Below, piece by piece: positions 21,665 to 28,480 of a stretch of 36,555 nucleotides of DNA (its first letter is position 1; every line of letters starts with the position of its first letter). The position numbers and the translations under genes are program-made. The stretch covers positions 20,804-57,358 of the forward strand of contig DXLU01000030.1 of NCBI GenBank assembly GCA_019414565.1, given 5' to 3'. A model generated the notes under the pieces. That model worked only from the letters and a program-made list of their open reading frames with translations. It was not told the origin of the DNA and did no database searches. This DNA is from Collinsella sp. (GTDB taxonomy: Bacteria > Actinomycetota > Coriobacteriia > Coriobacteriales > Coriobacteriaceae).

Positions 21665-24151
21665 ATGAGTATCAAGCGTTTGGCGCTTTGCCGCAGCCAG
21701 GGCCGTCTGTTTGTGCTGCTTCGTTTTGCCGGTCAGGATGTCGCCGCGCTTATTGAGCGGGAGAGTTCTCAATCGTTTGCCCATGCGACGACGAGCGGTT
21801 CTTGTGTGCCGTCGCTGGTGTTCCCAGTCGATCATGGCCGTGTGCTGGCGCTTTGCCCTTCCGTTTCCGATTACGAGCGCGAGCTCGCTGTCTTGGTGCT
21901 TCCGTTTTTGGATGGCTCTGCGATCGACGCTGCATTTGTGTCCGGTGGCCAAAAGCTTGGCGCCATTCGCCTCGATAGCCGCGTGGCCAAGCTGGAATCC
22001 AAGATTAACTACAAAGCAAAGCCTGCGATGTGTGCGCTTGTTCGCGATGCACAGCGCAGCGAGTGCTGCGGTCGCTATGAGATCGATGCCGTTCGTTATT
22101 TACCGGCAGACGCCGGCGCGGTGTGGCGCTATGAGGTTACCTGGGCTGGAGACCTCCAGTGCGCACCTGAGCTCCAGATCTTCGATGCGCATATGAATGT
22201 CATCGATGCCACCGTGCATGTGTTTGAATCGCAGGGCGATGTGCCGCAGCGCAACGGTTGCCGCGTCAATAAAACGTATCTGAGCGTAGAGATGCCTCAG
22301 GATATACGGGATTTTGTCGCGATTGCGAGTGATCCCACAGAGCAGATTCAGAGCGGTTTTTGCGCCATGGATGGTCGCCTGTACAACGGCATGGTCGACG
22401 ACAGTTGGAACCGCATGAAGGACGCGCGTGCAGACGACGCAGCTTATCGACGTTGGTTTGAGCGGCATCGCGCAAAGCCGGCCGATTTGGCGTGCCAGCG
22501 TGTCGCTTCGGCGGCCTTTGCCTATAGACCGCTCGTGAGCATTGTGGTGCCGTGCTACAAGACAGATCGGGTCTACCTGCGCGAGCTGCTGGACTCGGTG
22601 CTAGCCCAGAGCTATGACAACTGGGAATTGCTGCTTATGGACGCCTCGCCCGAATGGGATGCGGTGGCCAATCTTGCGGCTGCCGCCAATGACGAGCGGG
22701 TTTGTCGTATTGAGCTGCCTGGCAACGGCGGCATTGTGCTCAACACCAACTCTGGTATTCAGCAGGCGACTGGAGACTACATCGCGTTCTTGGACCATGA
22801 CGACATTCTGGAACCGGACGCGTTATTCCAGTATGTTGCCGCGCTGAACAAGGCTGCCGAGGGCGAGCGTCCCCAGGTCCTGTTCTGCGACGAGGACATG
22901 TTCCAGAAAACGGGGGAGTGGGGCCAGCCGGTCTTTAAGACCAAACTCAACGTTGACCTGCTCTATAGCCATAACTGCGTGACGCATTTCCTGATGGTGG
23001 AGAAGGCGCTTATCGATCGTATTGGCATGTCCCCAGAAGACGTTGCGGGCGCCCAGGACTACGACCTGACGCTTCGCTGCCTTGCGGCGGGCGCGCGGTT
23101 TGAGCATGTTGCGCACGTGCTGTATCACTGGCGCGTTCATCCGGGGTCGACCGCCGATGGCTCTGCCGATAGCAAGCCGTATGCCATTGAAGCCGGGCGC
23201 CTTGCGCTGCAGCGTCACTTTAACGAGCTGGGCATTTGCGGAACGGTCGAGGAGACCGAGACGCCGTTTGTCTATCGCATGCGCTATGCGCTGCCGGAGC
23301 CTGCGCCGCTGGTGAGCATTGTGATTCCCACCAAGGACCACGTTGAGACGCTCGATGCCTGTGTGATGTCGATTGCCCAGAAGGCCACGTATGCCAACTA
23401 TGAGATCGTCTTGGTGGAGAACAACAGCGAAGCCCCGGAGACGTTTGCGTATTACGAAACCCTTCTGGAGCGCATAGCGGCTGCATCTGGTGGCAAGGGC
23501 ACGGCGCGCGTTGAGTGGTGGCCGGGCGAGTTCAATTACTCCCAGATCATCAACTTTGGCGTTGAGCATGCCAAGGGCGACTATCTGCTGCTGTTGAACA
23601 ACGATACCGAGGTCATAAGCCCCGGCTTTATTGAAGAGATGATGGGCTATCTGATGCGTCCCGATGCGGGCGTGGTGGGCGCCAAACTCTATTTTGCCGA
23701 TCATCTGGTGCAGCATGCCGGCATTTTGGTTGGCGTGCGCGGCGCACTTGCCCATGCCAACCAGGACTTCTCGGCAAAGCGCGAGGGATACCTTGCCCGT
23801 GCTGTACGTCCCGGCAACTTTAGCGCCGTAACGGGCGCCTGCCAGATGGTTCGTCGCGACGTGTTTGAGCAGGTCGGAGGCTACAACGAGGAGTTCGCCG
23901 TCGGCTTTAACGACGCGGACTTTTGCCTCCGTGTGCGGGAGGCGGGCTACCGCACCATCTTTACGCCCTATGCCGAGCTGTACCACTACGAGTTCACCTC
24001 GCGCGGCAGGGAAGAGGCCAACGAGGAAAAGCTGCGCCGCTGGAAGCGAGAGCAGGCACTGTTCATGCAGCGCTGGCCGGAGTTCTTCCTCGATGGCGAT
24101 CCGTGGTTGGGGCCAAACCTATCTGCCGAGAGTGAGTATTTCTCGGTCTAA
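21665..24151 (+). CDS. Large two-domain glycosyltransferase (two family 2 modules)
   Basis: The 828-residue product has an N-terminal region of about 270 residues without a clear family. A first GT-A module follows (about 285-500: VSIVVPCYKTDRVYLRELLDS, NGGIVLNTNSGIQQATGDY, FLDHDD). A second module (about 545-820) has VSIVIPTKDHVETL, LVENNS, the motif NNDTEV and a tail including AVTGACQMVRRDVFEQVGG. This double layout is typical of O-antigen/rhamnan-type polymer glycosyltransferases that build a repeating disaccharide. The ATG immediately follows the preceding stop. The last 475 bp are present again, decayed, at 27766-28220. Confidence 0.88.
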   Translation: MSIKRLALCRSQGRLFVLLRFAGQDVAALIERESSQSFAHATTSGSCVPSLVFPVDHGRVLALCPSVSDYERELAVLVLPFLDGSAIDAAFVSGGQKLGAIRLDSRVAKLESKINYKAKPAMCALVRDAQRSECCGRYEIDAVRYLPADAGAVWRYEVTWAGDLQCAPELQIFDAHMNVIDATVHVFESQGDVPQRNGCRVNKTYLSVEMPQDIRDFVAIASDPTEQIQSGFCAMDGRLYNGMVDDSWNRMKDARADDAAYRRWFERHRAKPADLACQRVASAAFAYRPLVSIVVPCYKTDRVYLRELLDSVLAQSYDNWELLLMDASPEWDAVANLAAAANDERVCRIELPGNGGIVLNTNSGIQQATGDYIAFLDHDDILEPDALFQYVAALNKAAEGERPQVLFCDEDMFQKTGEWGQPVFKTKLNVDLLYSHNCVTHFLMVEKALIDRIGMSPEDVAGAQDYDLTLRCLAAGARFEHVAHVLYHWRVHPGSTADGSADSKPYAIEAGRLALQRHFNELGICGTVEETETPFVYRMRYALPEPAPLVSIVIPTKDHVETLDACVMSIAQKATYANYEIVLVENNSEAPETFAYYETLLERIAAASGGKGTARVEWWPGEFNYSQIINFGVEHAKGDYLLLLNNDTEVISPGFIEEMMGYLMRPDAGVVGAKLYFADHLVQHAGILVGVRGALAHANQDFSAKREGYLARAVRPGNFSAVTGACQMVRRDVFEQVGGYNEEFAVGFNDADFCLRVREAGYRTIFTPYAELYHYEFTSRGREEANEEKLRRWKREQALFMQRWPEFFLDGDPWLGPNLSAESEYFSV

Positions 24152-24239
24152 GGCAATGGGTTTAGGAAGTCCTGAACTTTCTTTCGCTATGAGCTTGGAA
24201 GAAAGCAATGGTGGACTACTAACTAAGTCATATTACGAA

Positions 24240-24378
24240 AGCTCGATACTTCCGCGATAAGTTTATACAAGCTTATACAGCTCGATACTTCCGCGATAAG
24301 TTTATACAAGCTTATACAGCTCGATACTTCCGCGATAAGTTTATACAAGCTTATACAGCTCGATATTATTCGATATAA
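24240..24378 (+). repeat. 39-bp tandem repeat, three full units and a partial fourth
   Basis: Units begin at 24240, 24279 and 24318 and are identical; a fourth starts at 24357 and diverges after about 10 bases. Each contains GATAAGTTTATACAAGC with an AAGCTT palindrome. The unit length is 13 codons and one frame reads through all units as RYFRDKFIQAYTA, ending at TAA (24376-24378), in the same frame as the ATPase fragment that follows. There is no spacer variation, so it is not CRISPR. It lies between the glycosyltransferase stop codon and the truncated ATPase gene and may be a decayed coding repeat, an iteron-like binding array or a recombination scar. Confidence 0.85.
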
Positions 24379-24987
24379 GTAGATATCGCACTTGCCTTTG
24401 CCGGCTTACCCGCCGGCGTTATGGATCTTATTAACGGCAAGGCGCTTACGTTCTTGCGTCGTGCCCTCTCCGAAGATCTGGCGCCTATCAACCAGGTGGA
24501 GGTAGCGCTCTCTATGGGCGATAGCTTTGTCGCGACTGGTTTGACCATAGAGGACGATCTTCTGTCGAGAGCCGCTAAGGCCACTAAGGGCTATGCCTAT
24601 CTGGTGCAACTGGTCGGTTACTCCATTTGGCAACGCGCCAACTTGCATCGTGCCAAAAGTGCCATTGTGAGCGAGGGCGACGTCACCGAAGGCATTGCGC
24701 TGGCAGAGGCTCGTTTTCACGATGTTGTTCACGAGCCCGCGATTTCTGGACTTGGACTCAACGATATCAAATACCTTTTGGCCATGTGCGAGGATAAGCA
24801 GCAGTCCAAATCATCTGAGATTGCTAAACGCATGGGTAAAAAGACCAATGAGGTCAGCTCTATTAGGGCTAAGCTGCTTCAAAGAGAGGTTATTCAAGCT
24901 CCGCAGAGGGGCTACGTGCAGTTTGCCGTGCCGGACCTAGATATCTATCTGCGAGAGAACGCCGCGGAGATTCTCGAGCGGTTCTAA
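24379..24987 (+). pseudogene. 5'-truncated AAA-family ATPase (C-terminal part only)
   Basis: The readable frame starts right after the 39-bp repeats (VDIALAFAGLPAGVMDL) and gives about 202 residues. It resembles the C-terminal half of a bacterial AAA ATPase found in actinobacteria. Matching landmarks are LTFLRRA, a lid-like KATKGYAYLVQLVGYSIW, the linker VHEPAISGLGLNDIKYLLAM, and a C-terminal winged helix with SEIAKRMGKKTNEVSSIRAKLLQREVIQAPQRGYVQFAVP. The N-terminal part with Walker A and B is missing, so it cannot bind ATP in the usual way. An ATG at 24421 could start a 188-residue peptide but no good ribosome-binding site precedes it. A remnant is more likely than a working gene. Confidence 0.72.
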
Positions 24988-25010
24988 ATCGAGGCATGAA
25001 TAGCCGCCGG

Positions 25011-25661
25011 TTAACTGCCCTTGTCGACTTGGCTCGCGTCCCCCCAATCTAGTAGACTCTGAACCGTTGCTAGATTGGGGGGATTTTCCATGAAACGCTC
25101 CATGAAACGAGTTTCCGGGGCCGTTCGGATGCCGTGGCGCAGCAGGGACTTGAGCTTCTCGGCGAACACCTGCTCTTTCGAGTTCGCAAGCAGGCAGACG
25201 CCCTCCTGCCGGTGTGCCACGTCGAACCACAGCTCGTCCTGCTCCATCGCAGCGCTCGCGTGGACCCCCAGGTCGAGCTTCGTGTCGAACGTGCTGCGCC
25301 CGTCGCTGACCTTGAGGTTGACGCGCCTGCCCTTGTAGTCCTGCTGCGACAGCTCCTCTATCTCGCCGGCGATGCGGACGGTTACGCCGTCGCCGAGGTT
25401 CGAGAGGGCGGACACAAAGGAGCGAATGGAGGCGTCGGTCATCGGGTACCGCACGAAGTCGAGGTCTATGTCCTGGGTTGCGCGGCGCCCGCTCCCCGAC
25501 AGCGCGCACATCAGGACCCCTCCCTTGACCGTCACTCGGTCGCGCATGCCGGATGCCGCCAGCTTTGAGAGGATCACGTCCTGGCAGACGCGCGCGGTCG
25601 CGTTGAGGCAGGAGTAGCCCTCCTCGCGCTCGTAGCGCGCCCTCATCTCGTTCAGGTCCAT
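25011..25661 (-). CDS. AbiEii/AbiGii-type nucleotidyltransferase toxin, 3'-truncated
   Basis: The 216-residue product is the toxin of a type IV AbiE toxin-antitoxin pair, a nucleotidyltransferase-fold protein. The fold's motifs are visible: KGGVL (46-50), the metal-binding DIDLD (64-68), a later FDTKLDLGVH strand and the helix QVFAEKLKSLLRHG. Family members are usually about 270-300 residues with a C-terminal helical domain. Here the family match stops near TRFMERFME, and the last 25 residues are encoded by the inverted repeat that ends the opposite-strand ATPase gene. The gene therefore appears to have lost its 3' end. GGAGG precedes the ATG at 25661, which overlaps the antitoxin stop codon by one base. 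Confidence 0.83.
   Translation of the reverse strand: MDLNEMRARYEREEGYSCLNATARVCQDVILSKLAASGMRDRVTVKGGVLMCALSGSGRRATQDIDLDFVRYPMTDASIRSFVSALSNLGDGVTVRIAGEIEELSQQDYKGRRVNLKVSDGRSTFDTKLDLGVHASAAMEQDELWFDVAHRQEGVCLLANSKEQVFAEKLKSLLRHGIRTAPETRFMERFMENPPNLATVQSLLDWGDASQVDKGS
25039..25088 (+). terminator. Terminator of the ATPase fragment, lying inside the toxin frame
   Basis: TCCCCCCAATCTAG (25039-25052) and CTAGATTGGGGGGA (25070-25083) form a perfect 14-bp stem, followed by TTTTCC. It is 51 nt past the ATPase stop codon. On the other strand the same bases encode the final residues of the AbiEii toxin. Confidence 0.7.
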
Positions 25662-26203
25662 CAGAATACCTCCTCCATGGCGCGCTCGAGGTGTGCCTCG
25701 CCGTGCGGGATTGCCTCCGCGTAGTCCTGCAGCCTGTATATGTCCAGCCGCTCCGACCGCCTGCGGAACGAGGCGACGGCCTCCCGGTAGAGGTCGTAGG
25801 GCAGCTTGTTGCGCGAGCGCATGAGCTCGAGGAGCATGCGCTCGGGGTCGTAAGCGGCAAGCTCGGTCCCGTCCACCGAGACGGTCGACCTCCCGACGCC
25901 CAGCCATCCCTCCGGGATGAAGTGCTGGCGCACGGCGGCGTCGCGTATCTTGGTCCCACCGCGCTTCGTGGCCAGGTCGATCCGGTCGGGGGGCGCGGTC
26001 ACGAGCCCGTGGGCGTAGAGCGCGGTCTGCCCGGTCAGGATGCCCCCGGGGTAGCGCTTCGCGATCACGGCGAGGGCGTCCTCGTCCCGGTTGGTCGAGT
26101 ACATCCCTCGGCCGACGGGGTGGAGCGTCCCTTCCGACACCGCCTTGCGAACGCGGTACCTGCTCCCGAGTTCAGCCAGCGCCTCCCGGTAGGTGATCAC
26201 CAT
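25661..26203 (-). CDS. AbiEi-type antitoxin / autoregulator
   Basis: The 180-residue product is the antitoxin of the AbiE pair. AbiEi proteins carry an N-terminal winged helix that represses the operon and a C-terminal domain that counters the toxin. Here the N-terminus (TYREALAELGSRYRVRKAVSEGTLHPVGRGMY) has the typical helix and wing. ILTGQTALYAHGL near residue 65 is the family core, and YDPERMLLELMRSRNKLPYDLYREAV lies in the C-terminal domain. The start at 26203 has GGGGAGG upstream; a longer frame would run through the 19-bp inverted repeat and is unlikely. The stop overlaps the toxin start by one base. Confidence 0.85.
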   Translation of the reverse strand: MVITYREALAELGSRYRVRKAVSEGTLHPVGRGMYSTNRDEDALAVIAKRYPGGILTGQTALYAHGLVTAPPDRIDLATKRGGTKIRDAAVRQHFIPEGWLGVGRSTVSVDGTELAAYDPERMLLELMRSRNKLPYDLYREAVASFRRRSERLDIYRLQDYAEAIPHGEAHLERAMEEVF

Positions 26204-26218
26204 GCCGGCCTCCCCTCG

Positions 26219-26268
26219 AAAGCCATATAAGCCTACATCTGATGACAATTGTAGGCTTATATGGCTTT
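26219..26268. promoter_or_regulatory. Perfect 19-bp inverted repeat upstream of the AbiE operon
   Basis: The arms 26219-26237 and 26250-26268 (each containing AGCCATATAAGCCTACA or its complement) are perfectly complementary over 19 bp with a 12-nt spacer. The element ends 15 nt upstream of the antitoxin start and contains TTGTCA and TATA-like hexamers on the minus strand. AbiEi antitoxins are known to repress their own operon by binding inverted repeats, so this is the likely operator and promoter. Confidence 0.8.
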
Positions 26269-26387
26269 TCATGGAACGACTCATTGCGGCACCTCCCTCG
26301 CCATGACGGTGCCTTACTTTGATGGCCCTTTCCTCGTTTGCATCTGCTATATGAAGGAACGTCGATTCTGGTGCTCGGGCGAAGGCG

Positions 26388-27332
26388 CTACGCGATGAAA
26401 TTCTCCACCAGCGTAACCATGGAGTCCTTCTCGCTTGGGTCAGAGAGGGCAATCATGAGCGTCATGGCCGCGAGCGCGTTGCCCTCCACGCGGAGTCTTT
26501 CGCCGTTGCGCAGTATCCCGTTCTTGTCGAGGAAGTGAATGAAGAGCGCCGCTGCAGAGCGCTTGTTGCCATCCAAGAATGGATGGTCCTTCACTACGAG
26601 GTAGAGAAGGTTGGCGGCCTTTGCTTGAACGGAGGGATATAGGTCTTGGTCGCCAAAGCCCTGATAGAGGGCGCTGATGATTCCGGCGAACTGGTTGTCC
26701 CGCTCTCGTCCGAACAGGGTGGACGACGAGTAGAACGGTAGGCTGCGGATGACTTCGAGGGCTTCGGTGTAACTGAGCTCCCAGTTGGGCTCGTTGCCCT
26801 GGGGCGCCTTCATCCTTCCCGTGTCGTATTCATCGAGCAGAGTCAGGCTCGGAAGGTACTTCTGTAGAATTTCTGCCGCACCGGAGAGTTCCGGAGTACT
26901 CGACCTCTCGAGGACCTTGAAGACCGTTCCGAGCGCCTCGAGTCTCTTTTGGTTGATGGAGTATCCCTGGAGTAGATGCTGCTTGAGCACGCCATTTGCC
27001 CACCGGCGGAAGTACACGCCCTGCTGAGACTTCACGCGGTAGCCAACCGAGATGATCATGTCGAGGTTGTAGTGCTCGACCTGACGTTTGACCGTTCTTG
27101 TTCCCTCTAAGCGAACTATTTCAAAAAATGAAATAGTTCGAATTCCGGCAAGCTCTTCCTTTGCTGCGGAATGAATGTGCTTGGAGATAGTCGGCACTCC
27201 GCGCCCGAACAACGTCGCCATCTGCTGCTGGGTTAGCCAGACCGTATCGCCGTCGACGCGCACGTCAAGGTGGACTGCGTGGTCGGGGTCCTCGTACAAA
27301 GCGATCTGCTGGCTTGCGTTGGAATTGTCCAT
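26388..27332 (-). CDS. RhuM-Fic/Doc fusion protein
   Basis: The 314-residue product joins two domains. Residues 1 to about 150 are RhuM-like, with TVWLTQQQMATLFGRGVPTISKHIHS and VKRQVEHYNLDMIISVGYRVKSQQGVYFRRWANGVLKQHLL as family hallmarks. The C-terminal part (about 190-300) is Fic/Doc-like with the core motif HPFLDGNKR (250-258), so the catalytic histidine and nucleotide-binding residues are present. Fic and Doc proteins transfer AMP or phosphate to target proteins. No separate Phd/antitoxin gene and no obvious inhibitory (S/T)xxxE(G/N) motif were found, so control may lie in the RhuM part. AAGGGG lies about 10 nt before the ATG. It sits upstream of the AbiE operon on the same strand. Confidence 0.85.
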   Translation of the reverse strand: MDNSNASQQIALYEDPDHAVHLDVRVDGDTVWLTQQQMATLFGRGVPTISKHIHSAAKEELAGIRTISFFEIVRLEGTRTVKRQVEHYNLDMIISVGYRVKSQQGVYFRRWANGVLKQHLLQGYSINQKRLEALGTVFKVLERSSTPELSGAAEILQKYLPSLTLLDEYDTGRMKAPQGNEPNWELSYTEALEVIRSLPFYSSSTLFGRERDNQFAGIISALYQGFGDQDLYPSVQAKAANLLYLVVKDHPFLDGNKRSAAALFIHFLDKNGILRNGERLRVEGNALAAMTLMIALSDPSEKDSMVTLVENFIA

Positions 27333-27531
27333 GATGTATGCCCCTTCGGTTTAGTCGACATGCTATGATCCGCACGCCGGAGGACGAGTGGTTTCAACAT
27401 GCCGGTATTGCGTAGCTTCAACCGGCATCCCGCCGGTCAGTCGGCGTCGCGTGCGCCGGCTAAGCCAGGGTCGGGGCAGCGGGGATCCGCGGCGCCGGCG
27501 CTTCGTACCATTGGGGGCCTCCGAAGCGACT

Positions 27532-27561
27532 TTCACTCTGTCTTATTCTGGTAGATACAGT
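27532..27561 (+). promoter_or_regulatory. Weak candidate promoter for the 19-codon ORF
   Basis: TTCACT (27532-27537) and TACAGT (27556-27561) are 18 nt apart on the plus strand. Transcription from here would give a leader of about 130 nt before the small ORF. Both hexamers are only moderate matches. Confidence 0.25.
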
Positions 27562-27628
27562 GTACCACGAAACGCGAACATGCGTACGTATTTCTGTTTA
27601 AATTTTAGCTGGACGCGGCGGTGTGTCG

Positions 27629-27690
27629 TCCTCTGCCTTGTTCTCCGAAGCCAGCTGTATTCCGGGCCGCGGTTCTACAAGGCAGGGGGT
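27629..27690 (+). promoter_or_regulatory. Leader hairpin that can sequester the ribosome-binding site
   Basis: Bases 27629-27641 (TCCTCTGCCTTGT) can pair with 27677-27689 (ACAAGGCAGGGGG) over 13 consecutive positions, two of them G-U, around a 35-nt loop. The 3' arm contains the GGGGG that would serve the ATG at 27697. Folding would hide the ribosome-binding site, a layout often seen in type I toxin mRNAs. Confidence 0.55.
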
Positions 27691-27696
27691 AGCCAG

Positions 27697-27756
27697 ATGG
27701 ATAGGATTATCCTTCTCCTACTTCTCTTGACCTTCCTGGTCATCCTGAGCAAGTAA
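27697..27756 (+). CDS. 19-residue hydrophobic peptide, type I toxin-like
   Basis: The ORF encodes MDRIILLLLLLTFLVILSK: a short charged start, a 14-15 residue hydrophobic stretch able to span or insert into a membrane, and a C-terminal lysine. GGGGG lies 7 nt before the ATG. The size and character recall type I toxin peptides such as the Ibs family (19 residues, hydrophobic, basic end), but no homology can be claimed from reading alone. The leader can hide the ribosome-binding site (27629-27690). No antisense RNA gene was identified. The decayed glycosyltransferase copy starts about 10 nt after the stop. It may also be an unused ORF. Confidence 0.45.
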   Translation: MDRIILLLLLLTFLVILSK

Positions 27757-27765
27757 TGGGCTTTA

Positions 27766-28220
27766 GTGGGTGCCAAGCTCTACTTTGCTGGCCATCTGGT
27801 TCAGCTAGCTGGCATTGTGGTCGGCGTGCGCGGCGCCCTTGCCCATGCCAACTGGGACTTTTCGGCAAAGCGCGAGGGATATCTTGCCCGTGCCGTGCAC
27901 CCGGGCAACTTCAGCGCCGTTACGGGCGCCTGCCAGATGGTCCGTCGCGACGTTTATGAACGGGTTGAAGGCTGCGACGAGAAGTTTGCCGTCGGTTTTA
28001 ACGATGCGGATTTTTGCCTGCGCGTATGGGGGCTACCGCACCATCTTTACACCTTATGCTGAGCTGCACCACTACGAGTTCACTTCGCGCAGCAGGGAAG
28101 AGGCCAGCGAGGAAAAGCTGCGCCGTTGGAAGCGCGAGCAGGCACTGTTTATGCAGCACTGGCTGGAGTTCTTCTTGACGGGTGATCCGTGGCTGGGGCC
28201 GAACCTTAGCAGCGAGTGCG
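27766..28220 (+). pseudogene. Decayed copy of the 3' end of the large glycosyltransferase
   Basis: The sequence matches 23677 to about 24130 closely: VGAKLYFA, VGVRGALAHAN, FSAKREGYLARAV, GNFSAVTGACQMVRRDV and others are shared. A 5-nt loss near 28027 shifts the frame, so the tail continues in another frame (YRTIFTPYAEL onwards). There is no start codon or upstream glycosyltransferase part. It is either the right-hand direct repeat left by insertion of the 24.2-27.8 kb segment or the end of a deleted paralogue. Confidence 0.85.
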
Positions 28221-28264
28221 TGTATGGTGCGCTGAAAATTACTGTGCTTGTTCTGGCTTGTTGC

Positions 28265-28374
28265 TAGGCGTAGCGCGCGTCCCGCCGGTTGAGAAGCTCG
28301 CAGTAGTTCGACACCGCCTCTACCTGCGGCGCCTGCTCCTGCGGCTCCTCCGGCTGCCCTTGCTGCCCTGCGGC
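28265..28374 (-). pseudogene. Possible remnant of a protein C-terminus
   Basis: On the minus strand an open frame without a start reads a Q/P/E-rich stretch (QGQPEEPQEQAPQVEA) and ends SNYCELLNRRDARYA. The amino-acid pattern looks like a real, partly disordered tail rather than chance, but I do not recognise the family. A stop precedes it. Confidence 0.3.
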
Positions 28375-28419
28375 TTACCATCCTACTCACCCACGTATGA
28401 CTCCCATGCCCCGAGCGGG

Positions 28420-28458
28420 CAAAAGGAAATGCCCACAACGTCTCCGTTGCGGGCATTC
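28420..28458 (-). terminator. Intrinsic terminator of the SIR2-HerA operon
   Basis: On the minus strand AATGCCCGCAACG and CGTTGTGGGCATT form a 13-bp stem with a 4-nt loop, followed by TCCTTTTG. It starts about 24 nt past the herA-like stop codon. Confidence 0.82.
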
Positions 28459-28480
28459 TCCGGGCCGGCCACAAATAGCT

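Larger units (their letters stand above)
27333..27696. other. GC-rich, palindrome-rich spacer between RhuM-Fic and the small ORF
   Basis: No convincing gene lies here. On the plus strand an extended -10 like TGCTATGAT occurs at 27361-27369. Beyond it, CGCACG (27371-27376) can pair with CGTGCG (27450-27455), and ATGCCGGT (27399-27406) with ACCGGCAT (27421-27428). GCGCCGGC occurs at 27453 and 27492, and CGGAGG (27378-27383) can pair with CCTCCG (27518-27523). A structured RNA is possible but unproven. From about 27540 the sequence turns AT-richer and becomes the leader of the small ORF. Confidence 0.4.

Noticed and set aside
24240..24378. Possible CRISPR array
   Set aside because: The units are contiguous 39-bp tandem repeats without spacers, and no cas gene is present.
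27361..27756. Retron or reverse-transcriptase-linked RNA
   Set aside because: No reverse transcriptase gene exists nearby, so the structured spacer cannot be called a retron RNA.
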